DNA of 64,000 bases from RPQJ01 sp963846315 (GCA_963846315.1 CAWJVM010000008.1:496001-560000); one strand, 5' to 3'. Counted from the first letter of the stretch, positions 1-8,559 are shown. Notes: generated by a model from the letters alone, not told the origin. Numbers and translations: made by a program.

Positions 1-1078
1 TCGACGGCGGCAGCAGGCCGTCGCGCGACATCGCCATGAAGATGCGCGGCTGGCCGAGCAGCGACATCAGGATCACCGAGGTGAGGCCGACGATTGCACC
101 GATCTTGACCGGCAGGCCGAGCCACTTCAGCTCCGGATGTGCGTCGAGCGCGACCGCGACCGGTGCGGCGACGTTGAGTTCCGTGTACGACACCATGCCG
201 GTCATCACGGCAGACATCAGGACATAGAGCACCGTCGAGATGAGCAATGCCGCGATGATGCCCCAAGGCACGTCGCGCTGCGGGTTGCGAGCTTCCTGCG
301 CCGTCGTCGCGGCCTGGTCAAAGCCAATATAGGCAAAGAAAATGATCGCAGCGCCCTGCATGATGCCACTGAAGCCGAAGTGTCCCGAAGTGCCCGTATT
401 GGCGGGAAGGTAGGGCTGCCAGAGATCGGGCGTGACGTATTTGATGCCGACCGCGATGAACAGGATGATGATCAGGATCTTGATGATCACCATCACGTTG
501 TTGACGCGCGTCGAGTGCTTTACGCCGACGTAGCACACCCAGGTAAGCAGCGCGACGATGAGCACCGCCGGTACGTTGACCAGGGCCCCCGTCGTCACCA
601 GGTGGTTGGCTGCGCCTTTGCCAAGCGGCGCATTGGTGAGCGCGTCGGGCAGATGGAGGCCGAACTCGGCGAGCAGGTTGACGACGTAGCCGGACCATCC
701 GACCGCGACGGCAGCGCCCGACATCACGTATTCCAGCGCGAGGTTCCAGCCGACGAACCAGGCGACGCCCTCGCCGAGCGTCGCGTACGTGTAGCTGTAG
801 GCGCTGCCAGAGATCGGGATCATCGAGGCCAGCTCGGCGTAGCAGAGCGCGGCCAGGCCGCAGCCGATGGCGGCCACGAGGAAGGCGAGGGTCACGGCGG
901 GGCCGGTGTGCTGGGCCGCCACGGTGCCCGTCAGGACGAAAATGCCGCTGCCGATCATCGACCCCAGGCCGACGGAGGTCAGCGCTCGGCGGTCCAGAAC
1001 GCGGTTCAGCTTGGGCCCGGATTCGATTTCGCGAGTCATCGCAGCCACCGATTTGCGGGCTGCCAGCTGTTTCAGCAC
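1..1078 (-). CDS. APC-family (cationic) amino acid permease, 3' end outside window
   Basis: Inner-membrane amino acid permease of the APC superfamily, most like the bacterial cationic amino acid transporter group. About 359 codons are visible; the carboxyl end lies beyond base 1. GTG 1078 is chosen because GGGGGAG (1091-1085) sits 6 nt upstream and gives a short basic cytosolic leader (VLKQLAARKS). Residues 43-47 read GSGIF, the substrate-binding break in the first membrane helix of the family, followed by a regular series of hydrophobic helices. The strong opposite-strand reading frames here are codon-bias shadows. It is divergent from the phosphatase fusion at 1160. The exact substrate cannot be read from sequence. 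Confidence 0.88.
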   Translation of the reverse strand, partial: MLKQLAARKSVAAMTREIESGPKLNRVLDRRALTSVGLGSMIGSGIFVLTGTVAAQHTGPAVTLAFLVAAIGCGLAALCYAELASMIPISGSAYSYTYATLGEGVAWFVGWNLALEYVMSGAAVAVGWSGYVVNLLAEFGLHLPDALTNAPLGKGAANHLVTTGALVNVPAVLIVALLTWVCYVGVKHSTRVNNVMVIIKILIIILFIAVGIKYVTPDLWQPYLPANTGTSGHFGFSGIMQGAAIIFFAYIGFDQAATTAQEARNPQRDVPWGIIAALLISTVLYVLMSAVMTGMVSYTELNVAAPVAVALDAHPELKWLGLPVKIGAIVGLTSVILMSLLGQPRIFMAMSRDGLLPPS

Positions 1079-1146
1079 GGATTGCTCCCCCAGTGAATTT
1101 CACCCAAGTCTCTCACAGCCGTACGGGCAGCCGCATCCCGTTGCCT

Positions 1147-1152
1147 TATCAT
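1147..1152 (+). promoter_or_regulatory. -10-like hexamer TATCAT, leaderless arrangement
   Basis: TATCAT lies 7 nt before ATG 1160, so transcription would start at or within a base or two of the start codon. No Shine-Dalgarno precedes the ATG and no clear -35 is seen. The same spacing recurs at rluD, mutS, pncC and the XdhC-MocA gene. Confidence 0.4.
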
Positions 1153-1159
1153 TGAGACA

Positions 1160-2716
1160 ATGACGCCGACGACGCCAGAACCCAGCGCCGGACCCGACTG
1201 GACCACCCCCCGTCCCATCGACGCGACGTACTGGGTCGTCCCCGGCCGGCTGTTGGTGGGTGAACACCCGGGCTCGCGTTCGCGTGCCCAGTCGATGGAA
1301 CGCCTGCGGCGGTTTCTCGAGGCTGGCATCACTTGCTTCGTCGACCTGACTGAGCCGGACGAACTTCCGGCCTACGAAATGCTGCTGCCGTTCGAAACCC
1401 CGTCGGGACGCCGGGTCGAATACCTGCGCGAGCCGATTCCCGACCACGGCGTGCCTGCCGACCGGGAAACCATGGGCCGCGTCCTGGCCATGTTGGACGG
1501 CGCGCTCGAGACCGGGCATCGGGTGTACCTGCACTGCCGGGCCGGCGTGGGCCGCAGTGCCATGGCCGCGGGCTGCTGGCTGGCCGAACGCAATCCAGGC
1601 GGCGGCGAGGCCGCGCTGACCGAGCTCGCCGACTACTGGCAGCAGTGCCTGCAATCGAGATCGTGGCAGCACGTGCCGGAAACGGACGAGCAGGTTGCCT
1701 TCGTACGCACCTGGCAGCCGCTGCGGCCGGGGCCCAAAGGTCGGGTACGCACGGTCCAGGCAAAGGTTCTCGCCAAAGAGAGTGTCGCCGGCCGCACCGC
1801 CGTCGCCGGACTGTCGCTGCAACAGCGCGTGCGCGGCGGCTGGTTCGGATTTGCATTGGGTGACGCACTGGGCGCCACTGGTGCCGCGGCGGCGGCGAAA
1901 AGTGCGCCGCTCGCCTGGACGCAGCCTACGGCCCTCGCGCTCTGCCTCGGAGAGAGCCTGGAAACCGTCGGCCGCTGCGACGCGCGCGACCAGATCGAGC
2001 GCTACTGGCGCTGGTTCAAGGACGGCCACCTGTCGGCTAACGGCGAGCCGGGCGAGGCGCACGCGTCCCCCGATGTCGCGAAGGCGCTCGCCACTTTCCG
2101 CTGGCGCGGTTTGCCGACGGCAGGTTCGCACGATCCGAAGGACGCGGCAGCGACAAGTTTGCCGCGGGTCATTGCGGCAGCGCTGTTTGCGGGCAACGAT
2201 CCCGCGGCTGCGATTGCACTCGCCGCCGAGTGCTCGCGCACCACGCAGCAGTCGCCGCTGATCCTCGACGCGTGTCGGGTCTACGCGGCGATGCTCGTTT
2301 GCGCGCTGCGCGGCCAGCCGGCGCAGGAATGGCTGCAGGCACTGCCTGAACCCGTGCCCCGCCTCTGGGTCGCCCGGCCATTGCGCAAGGACCTGCAGGT
2401 TGTGATGAGCACGGCGCCGGCTGCAAGTGGCTCCAAGGCGATCGGCGGTGCCGTCGACGTGCTGCAGGCCCTCGCCCTGGTGCGACGAATCGTCAGCGAC
2501 GCGCCGGATTTCGATGCGGCCATGGCCGAGACGAAGCGCAGCGTGCGCGACGACGCGGCTTTGGTCGGCAGCCTCGTCGGTGCGGTGTTCGGCTTGCAGT
2601 ACGGTGTCGATGCGTTGCCCGCCGCAGCCATCGGTCGACTCGCGGGCCGTGCGCAACTCGACGTGGCGGCGGAACGGTGCATCGCGCGCCTGGCGACGGG
2701 CGGAGTGACGGCGTGA
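1160..2716 (+). CDS. Dual-specificity-type phosphatase fused to degenerate ADP-ribosylglycohydrolase-like domain
   Basis: A 518-residue two-domain cytosolic protein. Residues about 20-190 form a tyrosine/dual-specificity phosphatase domain with the intact signature HCRAGVGRS at 125-133 (nucleophile C126, R132) and a plausible general-acid Asp in the PDHG loop. Residues about 222-515 resemble the DraG/ADP-ribosylglycohydrolase fold, with GDALG at 234-238. The metal-binding motifs of that family are lost: the usual (W)(T/S)DDT is WTQPT at 253-257, and the C-terminal GGDxDT is replaced around 459-465. The phosphatase therefore looks active and the second domain looks like a binding or regulatory pseudoenzyme. 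It overlaps the next gene by 4 nt. No cognate ADP-ribosyltransferase is visible nearby. Confidence 0.8.
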   Translation: MTPTTPEPSAGPDWTTPRPIDATYWVVPGRLLVGEHPGSRSRAQSMERLRRFLEAGITCFVDLTEPDELPAYEMLLPFETPSGRRVEYLREPIPDHGVPADRETMGRVLAMLDGALETGHRVYLHCRAGVGRSAMAAGCWLAERNPGGGEAALTELADYWQQCLQSRSWQHVPETDEQVAFVRTWQPLRPGPKGRVRTVQAKVLAKESVAGRTAVAGLSLQQRVRGGWFGFALGDALGATGAAAAAKSAPLAWTQPTALALCLGESLETVGRCDARDQIERYWRWFKDGHLSANGEPGEAHASPDVAKALATFRWRGLPTAGSHDPKDAAATSLPRVIAAALFAGNDPAAAIALAAECSRTTQQSPLILDACRVYAAMLVCALRGQPAQEWLQALPEPVPRLWVARPLRKDLQVVMSTAPAASGSKAIGGAVDVLQALALVRRIVSDAPDFDAAMAETKRSVRDDAALVGSLVGAVFGLQYGVDALPAAAIGRLAGRAQLDVAAERCIARLATGGVTA

Positions 2717-3750
2717 AGCCCCGTCGACGCCGTGCGCGCGAGCCGGCGTGGACGCGGCTCGACGACGAAGCGTTGCTGGACCTGCGCTTTTGCGACCTGC
2801 GCCTGACGCTGGCGCGTTCGGGACTCGGCGACGCGGTGCTGCGTCTCTACGAGGAGTTGCGGCTGAAGGGAATCGTCTTCCGCCCCCACCTCTGGTTGTC
2901 CGAGGAATGGTTCTCGCCGGACGGCATTCCCGGCATCGCCATTCCGTTCTACCTCGCGCACCCGCGTTTGCAGCGCCTCGAGCGACGGTTCATGCGCGAG
3001 GTCGAGGGCGGCAACGACAAATGGCTGATGCGCATCCTGCGCCACGAGACCGGACACGCGATCGACACGGCGTTCGGCCTGCGCCGACGCAAGTCGTGGC
3101 GCGATACCTTCGGCAAGGCCTCGCGCCGGTACCCGTCACGGTATTTCCCGCGCCCGACCAGCCAGCGGTTCGTGCTGCACCTCGGTCACTGGTATGCGCA
3201 GAGCCATCCCACGGAAGACTTCGCCGAGACGTTCGCCGTTTGGCTGCCACGCTATTCACGCTGGCGCAGCCAGTACGCCGGCTGGCCCGCCCTGCGCAAA
3301 CTCGAATATGTCGATGCAACGATGCGCAACCTGCAGGGTAAGCGCGCACTGCGCCTGAGTCGTGACGTCATCGAACCGTTGGCCGAGAACACCCGCACCC
3401 TGCGCGAGCACTACCGGCGCAAGCAACGCCGCTACGAACTCAACGCGGCGCGCACGTATGACCGTCGCCTGCTGCGGGTGTTCGGCATCGAGGAGGACTA
3501 TCCGGACGGCCTGCAAGCTGGCCGGTTCCTGCGCAAGGTTCAGCCGCAGGTCGAGCGCCTGATGATCCGGCGTGCGAGAATGCACCCGTACCTGGTTCAG
3601 CACGTCCTCAAGATAGCGACACAGCGCGCACGTCTCATGCACCTGCGACTCAGGCACAGCCAGCGCGACACCAAGCGGGAAGTGCTCGTCATGCTCGAAC
3701 GCATCATGCTCGAGACGTTGCTGCGCGACCGCGAGAACTACGCCTTATGA
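2713..3750 (+). CDS. Putative zinc metallopeptidase-like protein (HETGH motif)
   Basis: A 345-residue soluble, very Arg-rich protein without signal peptide. HETGH at residues 111-115 matches the HExxH zinc-binding helix. HPTEDFAETF (165-174) supplies an acidic residue, D169 or E172, in the position of a third ligand. This arrangement resembles the uncharacterised putative zinc-binding metallopeptidase families; no substrate is known. GTG 2713 is chosen because it forms a GTGA overlap with the upstream stop and GGCGGAG (2699-2705) is correctly spaced. It overlaps the ATP-grasp gene by ATGA, so the three proteins are probably made together. The C-terminal half is predicted largely helical and basic. 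Confidence 0.72.
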   Translation: MKPRRRRAREPAWTRLDDEALLDLRFCDLRLTLARSGLGDAVLRLYEELRLKGIVFRPHLWLSEEWFSPDGIPGIAIPFYLAHPRLQRLERRFMREVEGGNDKWLMRILRHETGHAIDTAFGLRRRKSWRDTFGKASRRYPSRYFPRPTSQRFVLHLGHWYAQSHPTEDFAETFAVWLPRYSRWRSQYAGWPALRKLEYVDATMRNLQGKRALRLSRDVIEPLAENTRTLREHYRRKQRRYELNAARTYDRRLLRVFGIEEDYPDGLQAGRFLRKVQPQVERLMIRRARMHPYLVQHVLKIATQRARLMHLRLRHSQRDTKREVLVMLERIMLETLLRDRENYAL

Positions 3751-4778
3751 CCAAGAAACCCCTGCGCGTGCTCGTGCTGGTGCACGAAACGCTGGTGCCC
3801 CCGGAGTCCACCGACGGCTTCTCAGCCCAGGAGGTCGACGAGTGGCGCACCGAGTACGACGTGACCTCGACGCTGAAGGCGATCGGGCACGAGGTGAAAG
3901 TGCTGGGCATGGGCGACAATCTGGCCGAGTTGCGCTCCGCGATCATGGAGTGGAAGCCGGATATCGCCTTCAACCTGCTCGAGGAGTTCCAGGGCATCGT
4001 CACCTACGACCAGTACGTGGTCGCGTTCCTCGAGCTGATGCGGCTGCCGTACACCGGCTGCAATCCGCGCGGCATGATGATCTCGCGCGACAAGGTCCTG
4101 TCGAAGCAGATTCTCGCCTACCACCGCATTCCCACGGCGCGGTACGCGCTGCTGCCGCGCAAGCGCCGTTACGTCGAGCCGCGCAAGCTCATGTTCCCGC
4201 TGTTCGTGAAGTCAGCCACCGAGGATGCCTCGCTCGGCATCTCGCAGGCCTCGATCGTCTACGACGGCCAGAAGCTGCGCGAACGCGTCGAGTTCATCCA
4301 CGAGCAGACCAGTTCGGACGCGCTGGTCGAGGAATACATCGAGGGCCGCGAACTCTACGTCGGCGTCATGGGCAACGATCGGCTGACGACCTTGCCGGTG
4401 TGGGAACTCAATTTCGGCACGCTGCCGGACCTGATGTCGATCGCGACGCGCAAGGTGAAGTGGGACCGCAAGTACCAGCAGCGGCATGGTATCGGCACCG
4501 GTCCCGCCCGCGACTTGCCGCCGGCACAGTCGCTGCGTCTCGCGACGCTCGTGCGGCGAATTTACCGCGCGCTCTCGCTCAGCGGTTACGCCCGCATCGA
4601 CCTGCGCCTGAAGCCGGACGGCGGGGTGTACGTGCTGGAGGCGAATGCCAATCCCAACCTGGCACAGATCGAGGATTTCGCGACGTCGGCACTCGCCTGC
4701 GGCCAGGGTTACGACGCCGTGCTGGAGCGGATCCTGCAGTACGGGCAGAACTACGACGCGGCCTGGCGCGGGACCTAG
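3747..4778 (+). CDS. ATP-grasp ligase, D-Ala-D-Ala ligase-like
   Basis: A 343-residue ATP-grasp enzyme, which would couple ATP cleavage to formation of an amide or peptide bond through an acyl phosphate. The central domain keeps the nucleotide-binding Lys (K155 in FVKSATEDASLGI), the EEYIEGRE strand and the magnesium ligands D285, E298 and N300 (EANANPN). The N-terminal part looks like the Ddl fold. It is not a canonical Ddl: there is no cell-wall gene context, and its partners are a zinc peptidase and a phosphatase fusion. The substrate could be an amino acid, peptide or protein terminus. The start overlaps the preceding gene by ATGA. A heptamer inverted repeat lies immediately downstream. 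Confidence 0.82.
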   Translation: MTKKPLRVLVLVHETLVPPESTDGFSAQEVDEWRTEYDVTSTLKAIGHEVKVLGMGDNLAELRSAIMEWKPDIAFNLLEEFQGIVTYDQYVVAFLELMRLPYTGCNPRGMMISRDKVLSKQILAYHRIPTARYALLPRKRRYVEPRKLMFPLFVKSATEDASLGISQASIVYDGQKLRERVEFIHEQTSSDALVEEYIEGRELYVGVMGNDRLTTLPVWELNFGTLPDLMSIATRKVKWDRKYQQRHGIGTGPARDLPPAQSLRLATLVRRIYRALSLSGYARIDLRLKPDGGVYVLEANANPNLAQIEDFATSALACGQGYDAVLERILQYGQNYDAAWRGT

Positions 4779-4779
4779 T

Positions 4780-4862
4780 GGAAGTGATTAGTGATAGTGA
4801 TTAGTGATTGGTGGACTGTGGGCCCTCTCACAATCACTAATCACTAATCACTCATCACTTCC
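4780..4862. repeat. Inverted repeat with arms built of AGTGATT heptamers
   Basis: Left arm 4780-4810 and right arm 4831-4862 are reverse complements except for one base change and one indel, around a 20-nt spacer. Each arm is itself a short run of the heptamer AGTGATT (ATTAGTG). It fills the whole gap between two convergent genes, ending 1 nt before the stop of the DksA-like gene. The stem could act as a bidirectional terminator. The architecture matches the TTAGGGG-armed element at 26891-27064. Confidence 0.85.
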
Positions 4863-5267
4863 CTAAAGAGTGTGCCCCGTCTTCTGGAAGTGCGTGCGCT
4901 CGAAAATGGTCTGGCAATCGATGCAGCGCAACGCCTGCGGCGTGACCTCCAGGCGTTTGGGATCGATGGGTTTGTCGCAGACCACGCAGTCGCCGTAGCT
5001 GCCGTCTGCCACGCGCAGCAGCGCTGCATCGATCGCGCGCAGTTCTTCGAGGTCGCGGTCGATCTCGGCGAGGCCGACGTCCACGATCAGGTCGGCAAAG
5101 GATTCATCCTCCAGGTCCCGCACTGAGTCTGCGATCTGCAGGTAGTGTTCCGAATCGGCCTTGAGCAGCGCCTGGCGGATCTCCTCACGCAACTGGACTT
5201 GTCGCGCGCGCATAGCGGCTTGCAGCACTTCGACGTGTTTGTTCTCTAGGGTGCGGGTCATCGCCAT
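4863..5267 (-). CDS. DksA/TraR-type C4 zinc finger protein
   Basis: A 134-residue member of the DksA/TraR family, which binds in the secondary channel of RNA polymerase and alters initiation. A helical coiled-coil-like N-terminal half (rich in E, R, L) is followed by a C4 zinc finger with C94, C97, C115 and C118. The acidic tip residues of the coiled coil cannot be matched to DksA with confidence, so it may be a DksA paralogue and not DksA itself. ATG 5267 is used; ATG 5261 or GTG 5306 are alternatives, as no start has a strong Shine-Dalgarno. It is convergent with the ATP-grasp gene across the inverted repeat. Confidence 0.82.
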   Translation of the reverse strand: MAMTRTLENKHVEVLQAAMRARQVQLREEIRQALLKADSEHYLQIADSVRDLEDESFADLIVDVGLAEIDRDLEELRAIDAALLRVADGSYGDCVVCDKPIDPKRLEVTPQALRCIDCQTIFERTHFQKTGHTL

Positions 5268-5373
5268 CGTCCGTGTGACATGGCCAAAGGATCGACTGCG
5301 AACCACGCCGCATAAATACGCAAGATGCGAAATTCCTTGCGCCTAATGCAGCCGGTCCTGCGGATGCTCCGGG

Positions 5374-5910
5374 TCAGTCGGGCGGCAGGACGCTGCGGTC
5401 CGGGAAGAGCACGTCCTCGTAGCCGAAAAGACGCAGGTCGGCGACACGCTGCGGAAACAGGATGCCGTCGAGGTGATCCACCTCGTGCTGCACGACGCGT
5501 GCGTGGAAGCCCGACACGGTGCGGTCGATCGGCCGGCCGTCCAGGTCGAAGCCGCAGTAGCGCAGGTTCGTGTGGCGCGCGACCACGCCCCGCAAGCCCG
5601 GCACCGACAGGCACCCTTCCCAGGCTTCGTCGCGTTCGTCGCCGAGCAGGCTCAGCACCGGGTTGATCAGTACGGTATACGGTACGGGCTCGGCCTGCGG
5701 ATACCGCAGGTTGTGGATCACCTCAAAAATCACGACGCGCACGGACGCCCCGATCTGCGGCGCCGCGATACCGGCCCCGTTCAGGGCGCGCATGGTCTGG
5801 TCCATGTCGGCCACGAGTTCGCGCAATTCGGTCGTACCGAAGTGCTCGACGGGAGCGGCGACCTGCTGCAGCAGCGGATGACCCATGCGGAGAACGGTGC
5901 GGATGGCCAT
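5374..5910 (-). CDS. def: Peptide deformylase
   Basis: Removes the N-formyl group from nascent proteins; cytosolic Fe(II)/Zn hydrolase. All three signatures are intact: GAGIAAPQ at 45-52, EGCLS at 98-102 (metal ligand C100) and QHEVDH at 141-146 (H142, H146 ligands and catalytic E143). The 178-residue length is normal. ATG 5910 gives the expected MAIRTVLRMGHP start; a reading frame open far upstream of this is only a shadow of the + strand gene. It is not next to fmt, so this may be a stand-alone or second deformylase copy. Confidence 0.93.
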   Translation of the reverse strand: MAIRTVLRMGHPLLQQVAAPVEHFGTTELRELVADMDQTMRALNGAGIAAPQIGASVRVVIFEVIHNLRYPQAEPVPYTVLINPVLSLLGDERDEAWEGCLSVPGLRGVVARHTNLRYCGFDLDGRPIDRTVSGFHARVVQHEVDHLDGILFPQRVADLRLFGYEDVLFPDRSVLPPD

Positions 5911-6012
5911 GCGAAATTCCACGGGGCGGGGATCCAAGCGTAATCGACTGCGGCCGATTGACAAGGCCGGGAGGGGAGCGTAGCTAGGGCGCGGTCCCCA
6001 CGAGGAGTGCGC

Positions 6013-6561
6013 ATGACAACCCTGCGAATCCCGCATGCCTGGTTCGGCTTGGCCGCTGCCGTCCTGCTGGCCCCGGCCGCCTGGGGCGATTCTGCCGCGC
6101 AGACGGTCGACATCGCCGCGTTCGAACAGCTCAAGTCGCTCGCCGGCCGCTGGGAAGGCACGATGGAAGCGCCGGCGAAGGGTGCCGCCCTGATCGAGTT
6201 CGAGGTCACCTCCAATGGTCGAGCCGTGCTCGAGCGCCAGTTCGGCGGCAGCTCGCACGAAATGATCACGGTGTTTTCGCTCGCCTACGACCGGTTGCAG
6301 GCAAATCATTTTTGCGCGATGGGCAACCAGCCTGCCTACAAGCTGGCGGACGGTTCGTCGCCGCGCGACATCCGGATGGCATTCGCCGGCGGCACCGGGT
6401 TCGATCCGGCGACCGATCGCCATGCGAACGGCGAGCACATCCAGGTACTCGGCCCCGACGAGTTGCGCGTCGAGTTCCAGTTTCGCACCGGCCAGGAAGC
6501 GCCGACCAGTGCGAGCATGCGCCTGCAGCGCGTGCAGACGCCGACGCCGACGCAACCCTGA
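6013..6561 (+). CDS. Secreted protein of unknown function, lipocalin-like fold possible
   Basis: A 182-residue protein with a clear Sec signal peptide (positive start, hydrophobic core to about residue 23, AWGD cleavage region). The mature part opens with LAGRWEG, a motif seen in several small beta-barrel families of the DUF1579/lipocalin type, and alternates short beta-like segments. ATG 6013 is preceded by GAGGAG (6002-6007). It lies 9 nt upstream of a Cys-rich protein gene with which it is probably co-transcribed. Function is not known. Confidence 0.7.
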   Translation: MTTLRIPHAWFGLAAAVLLAPAAWGDSAAQTVDIAAFEQLKSLAGRWEGTMEAPAKGAALIEFEVTSNGRAVLERQFGGSSHEMITVFSLAYDRLQANHFCAMGNQPAYKLADGSSPRDIRMAFAGGTGFDPATDRHANGEHIQVLGPDELRVEFQFRTGQEAPTSASMRLQRVQTPTPTQP

Positions 6562-6570
6562 GATCGTGCG

Positions 6571-6873
6571 ATGGACAATGGCTTGCGTTGCTGGAAATGC
6601 GGGATGTCGCTCGCTGACTATTCGCTGCCGCTGCGGCGCTTGGAGGAGTGCCGGACATGCCATGCGGAACTGCACGCCTGCCGCATGTGCGAGTTCTACG
6701 ATACCAGCAAGGCCAAGCACTGCCGCGAGACCATCGCCGAGGAAGTGAAGGACAAGCAGGCGGCAAATTTCTGTGACTATTTCCGGCCGACACCCTCGGC
6801 CTACCGACCCGAGGCCGTCAGCGCGGCCGACAAGGCCAAGGCCGACCTCGAAGCGCTGTTCGGCCGCAAATGA
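6571..6873 (+). CDS. Small Cys-rich (zinc ribbon-like) protein
   Basis: A 100-residue cytosolic protein whose first 70 residues carry eight cysteines in CxxC-type pairs (CWKC, CRTC, CRMC) plus CRE and FCDYF elements, as in a zinc ribbon. The tail is a charged helix ending LEALFGRK. Proteins of this shape are conserved but uncharacterised in gammaproteobacteria. It sits between two exported proteins in the same direction. Metal binding is inferred from the cysteine spacing only. Confidence 0.7.
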   Translation: MDNGLRCWKCGMSLADYSLPLRRLEECRTCHAELHACRMCEFYDTSKAKHCRETIAEEVKDKQAANFCDYFRPTPSAYRPEAVSAADKAKADLEALFGRK

Positions 6874-6889
6874 CGACCAGGAGACGAAC

Positions 6890-8551
6890 TTGACGATGAT
6901 CCGACAGGCGGTGCTGACAGGCATCGCGGCAATGACGTTGCTGGCCGGCGCCGCGGGCGCCGAAGAATCGACCGCTGCCAAGAAGGCGAGTGAGACTGCG
7001 CCTGCAGTTGCGGCCGTGCGACCTGAAATCTATGCCCCGGTGACGCTGGCCGCGGACCTTTCGTCCCTGAGCACCAGCGAACGACAGATGCTGGGCCTCT
7101 TCATCGAGGCCGGCCAGATCATGGACGACCTGTACTGGCGCCAGACGTACGCCGATCGTGATGCGCTGCTGAAAGGCATCGCCGACCCGCGCACCCGTGA
7201 TTTCGCCGTGCTGAACTATGGCCCCTGGGACCGGTTGGCCGACAATGCGCCGTTCGTGGCCGGCATCGGCGCCAAGCCGGAAGGTGCGGAGTTCTATCCG
7301 CACGACATGACCCGCGAGGAATTCGAGAAAGCGAACCTGCCGCAGTCTCGCAGCGAGTACACGCTGCTGCGGCGCGACGCCAAGGGCGCGTTGCAGGTCG
7401 TGCCATACCACGTCGAGTACCGTGAGGCGCTTGAAAAAGCCGCGCTCAAGCTCGAACAGGCGGCTGCGATTGCCGAGGACTCCGGCCTGAAGCAGTACCT
7501 GTCGCTGCGTGCGCAGGCGCTGCGAACCGACGACTTTCGTGCGAGCGATCGCGCCTGGCTCGACATGAAGTCGAACCGCATCGATCTGGTGATCGGCCCG
7601 ATCGAAACCTACGAGGACGCGCTGTTCGGCTACAAGGCCGCCTACGAGGCCTACGTGCTGATCAAGGACATGGAGTGGAGCAAGCGTCTCGAGCGCTATG
7701 CCGCCATGCTGCCGGAACTGCAGCGCGGCCTGCCGGTCGCGGACGCGTACAAGGCGGAGCAGCCGGGCACCGATTCCGACCTCAACGCGTACGACGCCGT
7801 GTACTACGCGGGTCACAACAACGCGGCTTCGAAGACCATCGCGATCAACCTGCCGAATGACGAGCAGGTGCAGCTCGAAAAAGGCACCCGCCGGCTGCAG
7901 CTCAAGAACGCGATGCGCGCCAAGTTCGACAAGATCATGCTGCCGATCGCCGACGAGCTGATCGTGCCGGAGCAGCGCAAGCACGTGACGTTCGACGCGT
8001 TCTTCGCCGACACCATGTTCCACGAAGTGGCGCACGGCCTGGGGATCAAGAAGACGCTCGACGGCAAGGGCACGGTGCGTGACGCGCTCAAGGAACAGGC
8101 GAGCTGGCTCGAGGAAGGCAAGGCCGACATCCTCGGCCTGTACATGGTCACGAGGCTGCACGAGAAGGGTGAACTCGGCGGGTCGCTCGAGGACTACTAC
8201 GTGACGTTCCTGACCGGGATCTTCCGCTCCGTGCGCTGGGGCGCCGCCGAAGCCCACGGCCAGGCCAACATGGTGCGATTCAACTACTTTGCCGATCGCG
8301 GGGCGTTCAGCCGCGATGCCAACGGCTACTACCGTGTCGACATGGCGAAGATGCGCAAGGCGATGGATGAGTTGTCGGCCGACATCCTCGAGCTGCAGGG
8401 CGACGGCAACTACGCGGGCGTGAAGGCACTGCTCGCCGAGCTCGGCGTGCTGAAGCCCCAGTTGTCTGCCGACCTCGCGCGCCTCGGCGCCCGCAACATT
8501 CCGGTCGATGTCCGCTTCGAGCAGGGCAAGGCCGTGCTGGGCCTGAAGTAG
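6890..8551 (+). CDS. M49-like (dipeptidyl peptidase III-type) zinc metallopeptidase, exported
   Basis: A 553-residue protein with an N-terminal signal peptide (hydrophobic segment ending GAAGAEE). The active-site helix is HEVAHG at residues 378-383, and LEEGKAD at 407-413 provides the second zinc-binding element as in the EECRAE-type motif of M49 peptidases. Classical M49 enzymes have HExxGH with one extra residue, while here the spacing is HExxH, so it is a divergent member. TTG 6890 is preferred because AGGAG (6879-6883) is 6 nt upstream; ATG 6896 is the alternative. It probably cleaves peptides in the periplasm. Confidence 0.78.
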   Translation: MTMIRQAVLTGIAAMTLLAGAAGAEESTAAKKASETAPAVAAVRPEIYAPVTLAADLSSLSTSERQMLGLFIEAGQIMDDLYWRQTYADRDALLKGIADPRTRDFAVLNYGPWDRLADNAPFVAGIGAKPEGAEFYPHDMTREEFEKANLPQSRSEYTLLRRDAKGALQVVPYHVEYREALEKAALKLEQAAAIAEDSGLKQYLSLRAQALRTDDFRASDRAWLDMKSNRIDLVIGPIETYEDALFGYKAAYEAYVLIKDMEWSKRLERYAAMLPELQRGLPVADAYKAEQPGTDSDLNAYDAVYYAGHNNAASKTIAINLPNDEQVQLEKGTRRLQLKNAMRAKFDKIMLPIADELIVPEQRKHVTFDAFFADTMFHEVAHGLGIKKTLDGKGTVRDALKEQASWLEEGKADILGLYMVTRLHEKGELGGSLEDYYVTFLTGIFRSVRWGAAEAHGQANMVRFNYFADRGAFSRDANGYYRVDMAKMRKAMDELSADILELQGDGNYAGVKALLAELGVLKPQLSADLARLGARNIPVDVRFEQGKAVLGLK

Positions 8552-8559
8552 GCGCGGTC

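Noticed and set aside
137..1096. Long plus-strand frame (319 codons) over the permease
   Set aside because: Arg/His/Asp-rich shadow of the permease codons; no domain or signal; the minus-strand frame encodes the APC protein.
5911..6981. Long upstream extension of the deformylase frame
   Set aside because: It runs opposite two plus-strand genes with signal peptide and Cys motifs; deformylase homology starts at 5910.
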